From positions 1 through 64,000 of the forward strand of contig NZ_BCYP01000027.1 in the NCBI RefSeq assembly GCF_001598255.1: DNA of 64,000 bases, written 5' to 3'. Of the stretch, positions 8,224 through 16,269 are shown one piece after another; within the stretch, counting starts at the first letter, position 1; each line of letters begins with the position of its first letter. The notes under the pieces are model-generated. The model saw nothing but the letters and a program-made list of their open reading frames with translations, was not told the origin of the DNA and did no database searches. The translations under genes were made by a program, and so were the position numbers. This DNA comes from Mitsuaria chitosanitabida ATCC BAA-476 = NBRC 102408 (GTDB taxonomy: Bacteria; Pseudomonadota; Gammaproteobacteria; Burkholderiales; Burkholderiaceae_C).

Positions 8224-10044
8224 TCACTCCTTGTCGAAGCCGCCCTTGGCGGGGGACTGGGTCTTCGTCGCCGGCAGGGCGGGCGCGGCGCCGTCGGCCG
8301 CGGCCTTGTCGTCCTTGGCCGGGGGCTTGCCTTCGAGCCGGCCTTGCAGGATCAGCTCGCCGCGCGTGGGCGGTGTGTAGTTGTCGGTGGGCAGGCGGTA
8401 GTCGGGCGGCAGCGGCTTGACCAGGCGCGGCGTGATCACGAAGACCAGCTCCGAGCGGTCGGTCTGGAACTGCGTGCTGCGGAACAGCGCGCCCACCACC
8501 GGGAGCTCGCCCAGGAAGGGGAAGGCCTTGATGTTGGTCGTGGTGTTGTTCTTGATCAGCCCGCCGATGGCGAAGCTCTGGCCGTCCATCAGCTGCACCG
8601 TGGTCTCGGCCTTGCGCGAGGTGAAGGAGGGCAGCACCGAGTTGAGCGAACCCGCGCTGATCTGCACGCCGGTGGCGTTGAGTTCCGACACCTCGGGCCG
8701 CACGCGCAGGTGGATGCGGCTGCCGCCCAGCACGGTGGGCGTGAACTTCACCGAGACGCCGAATTCCTTCTCCTCCAGCGTGACCGTGCTGCCGCCGTTG
8801 CCGCCGTTGTTCTGCACGACGGGGATCAGGATCTTGCCGCCGGCCAGGAAGCTGCCGGTCTGGCCGCTGATGGCCATGACGGTCGGCTCGGCGAGCACCT
8901 TCACCAGGCCGTCGGTCTTCTGCATGTTGAGCTGCGCGTTGGTCGCGTTGCGGCCGGGGACCGTGCCGTAGGTGGTGGTGTAGGTCGGCCGTCCCTGGGT
9001 GTCGTAGGTGACGGTCACGTTGCCGCCGCTGATGCCGCCCAGCGGCACCGTGCCGCCGACCACCGCGTCCACCGAGCTGAAGGGGACGCCGGTCGGGCCG
9101 GTGCCGCTGATCTGGCCCAGCAGCCCGGTGGCGCCGCCGAAGATGCCGCCCAGGAAGCGCACCATCGAGCCGTCGCCCGGCGCGTAGGCGCGCGAGAAGT
9201 CGATGCCGAAGGCGTCCAGCAGCGACTTGGAGACCTCGGCCACCTTGACCTCCAGCATCACCTGCTGAGGCGCGCCGACCTGCAGCATGTTGACCACGCG
9301 CGCCGAGCCGGCCTTGCCGTCGCCGCGCACGTAGGCGGTGGCCAGGTCGATGGCGCGGTTCAGGGCCTCGCTGTCCGAGACCTCGCCGGCGAGCACGATG
9401 GAATCGAAGGCGGCGGACACGCGGATGCCGGGCTCGCCCGGCAGCAACTGGCGCAGCGTGTCCTGCAGCGCGGCGGTGTCCATGCCCACGACCACGTCGA
9501 AGGAGGTGCAGGCGCCGGTGCGGTCCAGCATCACGACGTTGGTCGAGCCGATGCTCTTGCCCAGCAGGTAGATCTCGGTCGGGGCCAGCAGCACCACGTC
9601 GACCTCGGCCACGCCGGGGCGGGTCTCGGGCGCGGCAGTCGGGGCCTTGGCGGCGGCCTCGTCCTTCTTGGGCGCGGTCTCGGCGGGGCGCGCGGCGCGG
9701 GCGTTGTCGGGATTGCCCAGCAGGATGCGGGCGATGGGCTGGGTGGGCTTGACCAGCGTGGACTTGCCGACCGGGACCGTCACCAGCGGCGCCACGTCGA
9801 CCCGCGAGCACACCGGACCGGGCGCGGCGGCCGGACGCGTCGCGGCGATCGCGGCGGAGGTGCCGGCGGCGGGGGGCGCGGCCAGGGCGGCCGCCGACGC
9901 GAGGGCCAAGGTCAGCGCGGCCAGGGCGATCGGCGCCATCGCCAGCGGCGAGGCGGAGGGGACGCGCGGCGTGGTCGTCGCGTCACGCCGCGCGCCCTGG
10001 CGCGAGCGGCGGACCGAGGGCGAGGCGGGCTGGGTCGTGGTCAT
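8224..10044 (-). CDS. rcpA: Tad secretin RcpA (CpaC family)
   Basis: 606-residue outer-membrane secretin that forms the Flp pilus channel. A long leader (about 55 residues including a hydrophobic Ala/Leu stretch) precedes the pilus-formation N domain (VPVGKSTLVKPTQPIARILLGNP, interrupted by an Ala/Pro/Lys-rich insert at about 110-140), a BON-like domain (about 185-260), and the secretin core, with VMLEVKVAEV, VKVLAEPTVMAISGQ, FLAGGKILIPV and the terminal VPVVGALFRST-type signature (here LPVVGALFRST). The C terminus extends some 60 residues past the secretin domain. Ribosome site GGGAGA. Confidence 0.93.
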   Translation of the reverse strand: MTTTQPASPSVRRSRQGARRDATTTPRVPSASPLAMAPIALAALTLALASAAALAAPPAAGTSAAIAATRPAAAPGPVCSRVDVAPLVTVPVGKSTLVKPTQPIARILLGNPDNARAARPAETAPKKDEAAAKAPTAAPETRPGVAEVDVVLLAPTEIYLLGKSIGSTNVVMLDRTGACTSFDVVVGMDTAALQDTLRQLLPGEPGIRVSAAFDSIVLAGEVSDSEALNRAIDLATAYVRGDGKAGSARVVNMLQVGAPQQVMLEVKVAEVSKSLLDAFGIDFSRAYAPGDGSMVRFLGGIFGGATGLLGQISGTGPTGVPFSSVDAVVGGTVPLGGISGGNVTVTYDTQGRPTYTTTYGTVPGRNATNAQLNMQKTDGLVKVLAEPTVMAISGQTGSFLAGGKILIPVVQNNGGNGGSTVTLEEKEFGVSVKFTPTVLGGSRIHLRVRPEVSELNATGVQISAGSLNSVLPSFTSRKAETTVQLMDGQSFAIGGLIKNNTTTNIKAFPFLGELPVVGALFRSTQFQTDRSELVFVITPRLVKPLPPDYRLPTDNYTPPTRGELILQGRLEGKPPAKDDKAAADGAAPALPATKTQSPAKGGFDKE

Positions 10045-10068
10045 GACGTTCTCCCTGGGGCGGCGTGC

Positions 10069-10932
10069 TCAGAAGCACTCCGTGACCTTGTCGAGGCCGC
10101 GGATCAGCTCGACGCAGCTGCCGCGCGAGACGGCGGCCACCGGCGAGGCCACGGGCGCGGCGCGGCGGACCGCGACGGGGTGGGGGGCCGGCGCGGGCGC
10201 CGGAGCGGAGGCCGGGACCGCCTGCGCCTTCAGGCCCAGCAGCGCGGCCTTGGTGGCGCCGGTGCCGGCGGTGATGGTCTTGGGATCGGTCTGGTTGCGC
10301 AGCACCAGGGACAGGGTGCCCACGCTGCGCGCCAGGTCCAGCAGCTCGGCCTCGTCGGGGGAGACCTCCAGCGTCACCGCGTTGACGACCTTGGGCCGCG
10401 TCGTGTCGCGGTCGGCCTCCTGCGCCACCGCCAGGACCAGGATGCGTTCGAGCACGATCTTGGAGATGGAGTGGTCGCGGTCGCCGCGGGCGGCGTTCTC
10501 GTCCTGCGTGTTGACCATCACGTCGACATAGGTGCCGGGCAGCGCGAAGCCGGCGACGCCGACCACGTCGTTGACCCGCACCGCCATCGCGCGCTTGCCG
10601 CTGGGCACCACGGCGGACAGGCCGCCCTTGGTGCCGACGGGCGCCAGGCGCGCCTCGGTCAGCGGCTCGCCGCGCTGCATGGAGACCAGCACCACGCGGC
10701 CCTCCAGCGCGGCCGGATCCTCGAAGGCGCCGGCCGGCACGCTGCCTTGCGGCCAGTCGGTCATGCGGACCATCTCGCGGGAGATGCGGCCGCCGAGCTC
10801 GATGTCGGCGTTCGCCACCGCGATGCGGCCCTGGTTGCCGTTCTGGCCCTGCATCCAGCGGGCGGCCATGATGACCGCGGCCAGACCGGCGATCGCGGCG
10901 ATGAAGAGCATGAGCAGACCACGGGATCTCAT
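10069..10932 (-). CDS. rcpC: Flp pilus assembly protein RcpC (CpaB family)
   Basis: 287-residue periplasmic protein with one N-terminal membrane helix (LLMLFIAAIAGLAAVIMAA), a SAF domain (about 40-105) and an RcpC domain with the motif FALPGTYVDVMV. Known CpaB/RcpC proteins interact with the secretin and may bind peptidoglycan. A Pro/Ala-rich linker (about 240-265) leads to a short tail with two cysteines. The strong AGGAGG ribosome site lies in the end of the upstream ATPase gene, whose stop overlaps this start (ATGA). Confidence 0.9.
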   Translation of the reverse strand: MRSRGLLMLFIAAIAGLAAVIMAARWMQGQNGNQGRIAVANADIELGGRISREMVRMTDWPQGSVPAGAFEDPAALEGRVVLVSMQRGEPLTEARLAPVGTKGGLSAVVPSGKRAMAVRVNDVVGVAGFALPGTYVDVMVNTQDENAARGDRDHSISKIVLERILVLAVAQEADRDTTRPKVVNAVTLEVSPDEAELLDLARSVGTLSLVLRNQTDPKTITAGTGATKAALLGLKAQAVPASAPAPAPAPHPVAVRRAAPVASPVAAVSRGSCVELIRGLDKVTECF

Positions 10933-12302
10933 GACGACCTCCTCGGGGAGTCACTGGCGGCGGCGTCGCGGCGGGCATCGCCGTCGTCGCCGAACAGGGT
11001 GTGCCAGGCCCAGTCCATCAGCCCGGGATCGAGCGAGGGCGGGACCTCCAGGTAGCGGGCCCGGCTGGCGACCAGGCGCAGCAGGTCGCGCGGATGGCAG
11101 GCCAGCAGCGCGCGGCCGCGGCCGCCGTGCAGGGTCTCGATCAGGTGTTCCAGGGCCTCGTCGTCGAGCGGCAGGCCCTCGTCCTCGCAGGCGCTGGCGA
11201 AGATGCGCGCGTAGGCGTGGCTGTCGACCGGACCGACCTCGATCTTGTGGCCGATGCGGCGCAGGAAGGCGTCGTCCAGCGCGCCCGGCGCGAGGTTGGA
11301 CGAGAACACCAGCTGCATCTCGAAAGGCACCTCGACGCGGGCGCCGCCGCGCAGGGTCAGGTGATCGTGGCGGCGCTCCATCGGGACGATCCAGCGGTTC
11401 ATCAGCTCGCGCGGGGTGACGCGCTGGCGGCCCAGGTCGTCGACGATGAACAGGCCGTTGCTGGCCTTCAGGTGGGGCGGCGCCTCGTAGTAGCCGGCGC
11501 GCGGATCGAAGCCCAGGTCCAGCATCTCCAGCGTCAGCTCGCCGCCGCAGGAGACCACCGGCCGCTCGCAGGCGACCCAGCGGGCGTCGGGCCGGGCGCG
11601 GTTGTCCAGCGGCGCGCGCGCGGCCAGCGCGGCGTCGTCGGCATCGAGAGGTCGGTGGCATTGCACGTCGTAGAGGCGGATGACCTCGTCCTGCGCCAGC
11701 ACCGCGTGCGGGATCGCGATCGGACCGGGCAGCAGGCGTTGCAGGCTGCGCGCGATGAAGGTCTTGCCCGACCCCGCCGGGCCGTGCAGCAGCAGGGGCC
11801 GGGCCGAGTTCATCGCGGTGCCCAGCTTGTCGACCAGCTCGTCGGCCAGGATCAGGTCGGCGAAGACGGCGCGCGCCAGCCGCAGGGTGACGGGCTCGGA
11901 CGGGGTCTGCGCGCGTACGCGGGCGGCGTAGTCCTCCAGCGTGACCGGGGCCGGGCCGACGTAGGCGCTGCGGGAGAACGCGTCCAGCGCGCGGGCGCGG
12001 CCGGCCAGCGTCAGCTCGAAGACAACGTCGGATTCCTGCTCGCCGCGGCGCGAGACCTCGAGCAGGCCGTCGCGCCGCATCGCCTGGCAGACCGCGCCGA
12101 CCAGCGCGCCGCCCAGGCACAGCCGGGTGGCGAGCTCGACCAGCTTGGCGCCCGCGGCCTGCAGCAGGGTCTTGGCGACGAGGTCGGCCAGGAAGGGGCC
12201 GGGCAGGCCGGTCTCCTCGAGGGTCTGCGGCGCGCGCGGCAGCAGCGAGGCGATCGAGCTCGTGCGGGGCGCCAGCGCGTGGGGGAAGTGGACCAGTCCC
12301 AT
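10929..12302 (-). CDS. AAA+ ATPase embedded in the Tad operon
   Basis: 457-residue cytoplasmic ATPase. Residues about 20-115 look like a winged-helix-type domain. Residues about 140-400 are an AAA+ core: Walker A GPAGSGKT (Lys180), Walker B IVDDLGRQ (Asp288-Asp289), sensor-1-like FSSNLAPG and DAFLRRIGHKIEVG (probable arginine-finger region). The overall pattern is nearest to MoxR/RavA-like chaperone ATPases. It is not one of the standard Tad components; it lies between tadV and rcpC, 9 bases after the former and overlapping the latter, so it is certainly co-transcribed. A remodelling role in pilus assembly is inferred from position only. Confidence 0.8.
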   Translation of the reverse strand: MGLVHFPHALAPRTSSIASLLPRAPQTLEETGLPGPFLADLVAKTLLQAAGAKLVELATRLCLGGALVGAVCQAMRRDGLLEVSRRGEQESDVVFELTLAGRARALDAFSRSAYVGPAPVTLEDYAARVRAQTPSEPVTLRLARAVFADLILADELVDKLGTAMNSARPLLLHGPAGSGKTFIARSLQRLLPGPIAIPHAVLAQDEVIRLYDVQCHRPLDADDAALAARAPLDNRARPDARWVACERPVVSCGGELTLEMLDLGFDPRAGYYEAPPHLKASNGLFIVDDLGRQRVTPRELMNRWIVPMERRHDHLTLRGGARVEVPFEMQLVFSSNLAPGALDDAFLRRIGHKIEVGPVDSHAYARIFASACEDEGLPLDDEALEHLIETLHGGRGRALLACHPRDLLRLVASRARYLEVPPSLDPGLMDWAWHTLFGDDGDARRDAAASDSPRRSS

Positions 12303-12311
12303 GGCGCGCTC

Positions 12312-12878
12312 CTAGGCCAGCCGGGGCAGCAGCAGCGCCGCGCCCGTGCCCATCGCGATCGCGACGGCATAGGGCAGGCGCGCGGCCGTGCGGGTGAGCG
12401 GGGTGTCGACGGCAGCGGGCGCGGCCTCCGGGTTGGCGCCCGTGAGCGTCACGGGCTTGCCGAGCAGGTTCGCGACGAGGCGGGTGGCGACGCCGGCCTC
12501 GCGCAGGCTGGCCAGCGTCAGCAGACCGCCGGCGAGCATGGTGTAGATGACGGCGAGGGCCACGGTCGGCACGCCGAGGAACAGCCCGACGACGGCCATC
12601 AGCTTGACGTCGGCGGCGCCCATCGCGCGCATCAGGTACAGCGGCAGCATCAGCGTCAGGCCCAGCACGGCGCCGGGCAGCGGCGACCACCAGTGCGGAC
12701 CCGACAGGGCGGGTTGCCCCGCGGCCATCGCGCCGGCGTGCAGCGCGAGCGCGCCCACGGCGCCGGCGGCGAGCCAGCGGTTGGCGACGCGCCGCCGGCG
12801 CAGGTCGCTGGCCGCCGCGCCGGCAAGCAGCGCGGCCAGGGTCGCGAGGGCGACGGCGGTGAAGAGCGAGGCCTGCAT
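12312..12878 (-). CDS. tadV: Prepilin peptidase TadV (CpaA family)
   Basis: 188-residue membrane aspartic protease that matures Flp and TadE/F prepilins. Both catalytic aspartates are visible: one in SDLRRRRVANRW near residue 25 and one in GAADVKLMAVVGLFLG (GxxD-type motif). There are about six hydrophobic segments. It is longer at the C terminus than minimal TadV proteins, with a cytoplasmic or periplasmic loop around 140-165. Confidence 0.92.
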   Translation of the reverse strand: MQASLFTAVALATLAALLAGAAASDLRRRRVANRWLAAGAVGALALHAGAMAAGQPALSGPHWWSPLPGAVLGLTLMLPLYLMRAMGAADVKLMAVVGLFLGVPTVALAVIYTMLAGGLLTLASLREAGVATRLVANLLGKPVTLTGANPEAAPAAVDTPLTRTAARLPYAVAIAMGTGAALLLPRLA

Positions 12879-12912
12879 GGCGGCGTTCCGTCGGGCGGCG
12901 TGGGCCGGGGGA

Positions 12913-13098
12913 TCAGACGGAGATCGCCGCGGCGACCGCGCTGGCGACGGCCGAGAAGATCGCGTCGAGCTTGGAGCCCACGAGGGCGACCGACGCGATG
13001 ATGAAGACCGCGATGAGCGCGGCGATCAGGCCGTACTCGATCGCGGTGACGGCCTCGTCGTCATGGACGAGCGCCTGTAAGCGATGGATCAGGTTCAT
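12913..13098 (-). CDS. flp2: Flp pilin, second copy
   Basis: 61-residue Flp-type prepilin. A short leader is followed by AVTAIEYGLIAALIAV, the Flp motif with the conserved Glu-Tyr, and one hydrophobic helix. The residue before the expected cleavage site is Ala rather than the usual Gly found in the first copy. The helix core is nearly identical to that of flp1, pointing to a tandem duplication. Ribosome site GGAGCT. Confidence 0.9.
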   Translation of the reverse strand: MNLIHRLQALVHDDEAVTAIEYGLIAALIAVFIIASVALVGSKLDAIFSAVASAVAAAISV

Positions 13099-13171
13099 GG
13101 GGAGCTCCTGATGACACGGTGAGGGTGGTGGTGGTCGGCGGTGGGCGTCGCTGGGCGGGCGAGCCGGCGAT

Positions 13172-13203
13172 GGCGCGGTGGCGATGGACCTCGCGACCGC
13201 GCC
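13172..13203 (-). promoter_or_regulatory. Strong hairpin between the two flp genes
   Basis: Arms GGCGCGGT (13172-13179) and ACCGCGCC (13196-13203) are perfect complements. Inside, GCGA and TCGC also pair, giving about 12 base pairs with one mismatch and a 6-base loop. It lies 7 bases beyond the flp1 stop and lacks a T-tract, so it looks like an mRNA-stabilising or attenuating hairpin that would raise flp1 output over downstream genes. Confidence 0.6.
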
Positions 13204-13210
13204 AGGCCGC

Positions 13211-13408
13211 TCAGGTCGCCGCGGCCAGCTGGCTGGCGACGTAGGTGAACAGGGCCGACAGCTTGGAGCCGACCAGGGTGACCGAGGCGATGATGAACAC
13301 CGCGATCAGCGCGGCGATCAGGCCGTACTCGATGGCGGTCACGCCTTCTTCGTCCTGACCGAAGGTCTTGACGGCGCGGACGATCTTGGAGAGGGAGAAG
13401 AGCTGCAT
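13211..13408 (-). CDS. flp1: Flp pilin, first copy (major pilin candidate)
   Basis: 65-residue prepilin. The leader ends in EEG, followed by VTAIEYGLIAALIAVF: canonical Flp cleavage after Gly and the Glu-Tyr pair. It starts at 13408 with a GGAAA ribosome site; the longer open frame upstream has no comparable site. As the first gene of the locus followed by a stable hairpin, it is the likely major structural pilin. Confidence 0.92.
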   Translation of the reverse strand: MQLFSLSKIVRAVKTFGQDEEGVTAIEYGLIAALIAVFIIASVTLVGSKLSALFTYVASQLAAAT

Positions 13409-13460
13409 GACGTTTCCTTCAAAGGGGGAGTGAGGGAAAGCGCACCTGGGCGCGTTGGCT

Positions 13461-13481
13461 GGTTCCATCGGGGCTGGAACC
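13461..13481. promoter_or_regulatory. Inverted repeat upstream of flp1
   Basis: GGTTCC and GGAACC arms, 9 bases apart, about 55-75 bases before the flp1 start in the 175-base gap after the receiver gene. It could be an operator of the Tad operon. No convincing sigma-54 (-24/-12) or sigma-70 boxes were identified here. Confidence 0.3.
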
Positions 13482-13582
13482 GGACCCCGTCGGCCTGTTC
13501 TGGGACGCCGGCCGGCGAAACGCGTCATTCGGGAGTCGGGGACCTCGGGCCGGGCCCGTGTGGCTTGTCCATGGCCCTGACT

Positions 13583-14083
13583 CTAGGCATCGCGCTTGCC
13601 CTGCGCGCCGGAGGATGGCGCCATCGGCAGGGGGGAGCTTGACCCTTGCAGGGGGGGAGTTTTGTCCTGCCCCGCCGGCCGGCCGAGCGCGCCCAGACGC
13701 AGCAGCGCGCCCAGCAGCTCCGCGGCGGGACGGTGCTTCTCGAGGAAGGCGCCGGCGCCCAGGCGCAGCGCGCGGTCGCGGGTGGGGCCGTCGCCATGGC
13801 AGGTCAGCACCAGCACGCGGGCGCGGATCAGCAGCTCGGGCAGCAGGCTCAGGCCGTCCTCCCCGTTGAGATCCACGTCCAGGATGACGATGTCGGGTCG
13901 CAGCGCGCGCGCGGCGCTCAGCGCCTGCGCGCCGGTGGCGGCGGTGCCGACGCAGTGCAGCGATTCCGGCGTGCAGGCGATCAGCCGCGACAGACCGTCG
14001 CGCACGGTCTGCTGGTCGTCGACCAGCAGCACGCCGAAAGGCGGAGCCGCGGCCATCGGCAGGGAGAGCGGGGTCGGACTCAT
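13583..14083 (-). CDS. Receiver-only response regulator
   Basis: 166-residue protein with one CheY-like receiver domain (about 14-130): the acidic pair VDD at 21-23, phosphoacceptor Asp69 in VILDVDLNGEDG, Thr in VLTCHG and Lys in FLEKH. The remaining 35 C-terminal residues are Pro/Ser-rich with no DNA-binding domain. It starts 11 bases after the methyltransferase gene and is the last gene before the flp operon on the same strand. It may act as a phosphate sink or partner of the kinase at 17135-18904; this is inferred. Confidence 0.8.
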   Translation of the reverse strand: MSPTPLSLPMAAAPPFGVLLVDDQQTVRDGLSRLIACTPESLHCVGTAATGAQALSAARALRPDIVILDVDLNGEDGLSLLPELLIRARVLVLTCHGDGPTRDRALRLGAGAFLEKHRPAAELLGALLRLGALGRPAGQDKTPPLQGSSSPLPMAPSSGAQGKRDA

Positions 14084-14094
14084 GGTGGTCCGCC

Positions 14095-15021
14095 TCAATA
14101 GACGAAGGGCAGCAGGCGCCAGGGGACGCGGCGGCGGTACGCGGCGTAGTCGCCCGAGGCCGTGTCGGCCTCGGTGCCCGCGGTGCCGGTGGCGCCGGGG
14201 TCGAGCGGCGTCTGGCTCAGCACCGCCTCCTCGCGCCGGATGCGCACGACCTGCGCGACGTAGAGCACGGCCAGCACCAGCGCGTTGCGTGGCGAGGCGT
14301 TGACCAGCAGGAAGCCGACGTGGCCAATGAGGTAGCCCAGATAGATGGGATGGCGCACCACGCGATAGGGGCCGCGCATGACCAGGCCGCGCTGGGCCGG
14401 CAGCAGGCCGAAGGAGCGGCCCAGCGTGATCTTGGAGGCGAACTGCCAGCACAGGCCCGCCAGCTGCAGCGCGGCGCCGATCCATTCCGGCGCGAAGGCC
14501 CGCGTGCCGTTCGGCGAGAGCAGCGCGACGAAGCTGGTCGCGTAGAGCGTGGCCGCCAGGGCGGGGATCGACAGGTCGCGCTGCGAGGCCCGCCGCGCGA
14601 CCAGCACCAGCATCAGGGTGTAGCCCTCGGCGATGACCAGCAGCAGCAAGGTGCCGCGCGTCGGCTGCTGCCACCAGGCGTAGCCCCAGCGCGACACGAC
14701 GAGCGCCAGGGCCAGCAGCGCGAAGCTGCGCAGCAGCCATTCGGTCAGGCGGCCCTCGCGGCGCGGCGCGGCGGGCGTCCGGCGCGGGGAAGCCGCGGCC
14801 GTCTTCGCATCGCGGGGCGCGGGGCGATCGATGTCCGTCGGTGTCTTGGTCGACCCGGCCATCCCGGGTGCGCCGACCGGGTCGGTCATGTCGGTCGGAG
14901 CGTCGAGGGCGGTCGCGCCGTTCGTGCCGCCCGGCGCGGGCTTGACCAGGCGCAAGGCGGGCGCGCGGCGGCCGGACCGCGGGCGGGGCGTGCCGCCCGG
15001 AGGCGTGAGGGACAGGGACAT
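14095..15021 (-). CDS. ICMT/PEMT-like membrane methyltransferase
   Basis: 308-residue protein. The first 100 residues are Pro/Thr/Arg-rich and poorly ordered, followed by five or so membrane segments and the isoprenylcysteine methyltransferase/phospholipid methyltransferase signature GPYRVVRHPIYLGYLIG, which in that family forms the SAM pocket. The substrate is unknown; bacterial relatives act on lipids or small molecules. Its ATG shares one base with the PAP2 stop (TGATG), so the two are translationally coupled. Confidence 0.75.
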   Translation of the reverse strand: MSLSLTPPGGTPRPRSGRRAPALRLVKPAPGGTNGATALDAPTDMTDPVGAPGMAGSTKTPTDIDRPAPRDAKTAAASPRRTPAAPRREGRLTEWLLRSFALLALALVVSRWGYAWWQQPTRGTLLLLVIAEGYTLMLVLVARRASQRDLSIPALAATLYATSFVALLSPNGTRAFAPEWIGAALQLAGLCWQFASKITLGRSFGLLPAQRGLVMRGPYRVVRHPIYLGYLIGHVGFLLVNASPRNALVLAVLYVAQVVRIRREEAVLSQTPLDPGATGTAGTEADTASGDYAAYRRRVPWRLLPFVY

Positions 15022-16193
15022 CACGAGCTCCTCGGATCGGAGGGGACGGGGCGCGCGGGCGTCGGCCGCCCCGGACGCCAGGCGATGGCGATCAGGGCCA
15101 GCGCGATGCCGGCCAGCACGTCCACCAGGTAGTGACCGCCGCACACCGGCGTGGCCGCCAGCATCAGCAGGTTGAGCAGCAGCGCGGGCCAGCGCAACGG
15201 CGTCGCCCACAGCGCGTGAGCCAGCAGCACCGCCATGGCCGCGTGCAGCGAGGGCATGGAGATCAGTCCCTGCATCTGGCTCAGTGCCAGCGTGCGCAGC
15301 GTGCCGTCGCGCAGCGCCTCGAAATGCCCGAGGTTGGCCGCGCCGGCCGAGTCCGGTCCGACGAAGAACTTCCAGGCACCCGCCGCCGGCATCGGCGCGG
15401 ACAGCAGGATCACCGCCACGGTCACCACCGTGTAGCGCAGCATGAAGTCGCGCAGCGGGTCGCCGCGGAGGCTGAAGCCCAGGTAGAGCACCACCACCAG
15501 GATCTGCGGCAGGCCGCTGTTGTAGCCCAGGCGCAGCGCCGCGCGCACCGCGTCCGGCGCCTGCTCCGTCAGCACGCGCAGCGTGGGCCAGTCGAAGCCC
15601 AGCACCGCGTCCCAGTCCGCCAGCGCCGCGTCGACCAGCGGCGGGGCCAGCGAGACCAGCAGATAGCTCAGGCAGGCCGCGACGGCCTGGAAGAGCAGCA
15701 GCACGACCGCGCTCTCCAGCGTGACGGACAGGCGCGGATCCTGGCGATAGCGGCGCAGGGCCAGCGGCGCCCCCAGCCCGAGCATCGCCAGCCCGACCAC
15801 GGCGAGATCGCGCGGCACCACCTGCCAACCCTCCAGCAGCATCCAGGCCAGGTCGACCGCGGCGAGGGCGAAGGTCAGCAGCCAGACCCAGGCCAGCGGA
15901 TCGGTCGCGGCCGCGCCGGCGGGCACGGCCGCGTCGAGCAGCTCGGCGAAGGCGTCGCGCCGCGAGCGGGCGCAGTAGACGGTGTCGTCGTCCGTCTCAA
16001 GGCCGCTGTCCGCGTACGCGGGCTCGTCGCGCTCGAGGCGTTCGGCGCGCAGGGCGTCAGGGGCGTCGGGGGTGTCGCGGAGGTGGCCGCGCTCGGCGGG
16101 GCGGGACGGCCGGAGCGTCGCGGCCGGGCCCGGGACCGCGGCCGCGGGGGGGCGCGGGGGCCAGAAGGGCGCATGGAGGCGGAGCTGCGGCAT
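15021..16193 (-). CDS. PAP2-family membrane phosphatase/phosphotransferase
   Basis: 390-residue integral membrane protein. About 100 N-terminal residues are Pro/Arg/Asp-rich, followed by six or more membrane segments. The PAP2 (Aur1-like) motifs are SMPSLHAAMA and GGHYLVDVLAG, supplying the catalytic histidines. It probably dephosphorylates or transfers a head group of a lipid phosphate. The gene is coupled to the methyltransferase gene, suggesting a shared lipid-modification role, and sits between a two-component pair and a receiver gene. Confidence 0.78.
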   Translation of the reverse strand: MPQLRLHAPFWPPRPPAAAVPGPAATLRPSRPAERGHLRDTPDAPDALRAERLERDEPAYADSGLETDDDTVYCARSRRDAFAELLDAAVPAGAAATDPLAWVWLLTFALAAVDLAWMLLEGWQVVPRDLAVVGLAMLGLGAPLALRRYRQDPRLSVTLESAVVLLLFQAVAACLSYLLVSLAPPLVDAALADWDAVLGFDWPTLRVLTEQAPDAVRAALRLGYNSGLPQILVVVLYLGFSLRGDPLRDFMLRYTVVTVAVILLSAPMPAAGAWKFFVGPDSAGAANLGHFEALRDGTLRTLALSQMQGLISMPSLHAAMAVLLAHALWATPLRWPALLLNLLMLAATPVCGGHYLVDVLAGIALALIAIAWRPGRPTPARPVPSDPRSS

Positions 16194-16203
16194 GGGGACC
16201 TCG

Positions 16204-16232
16204 CGGAGATCGGGAGTTCATCGTGATCTCCG
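16204..16232. repeat. Inverted repeat in the gap upstream of the PAP2 gene
   Basis: Perfect 8-bp arms CGGAGATC (16204-16211) and GATCTCCG (16225-16232) in the 76-base gap between the LuxR-type regulator and the PAP2 gene. It is a candidate operator or RNA hairpin; no T-tract follows on either strand. Confidence 0.35.
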
Positions 16233-16269
16233 ACCCCGCCAGGCGCCAGGGAGGCGCCGCGCCACCGGC

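Noticed and set aside
13409-13582. Sigma-54 promoter for the Tad operon
   Set aside because: No GG-N10-GC pair with the expected flanks was found; only a short inverted repeat is visible.
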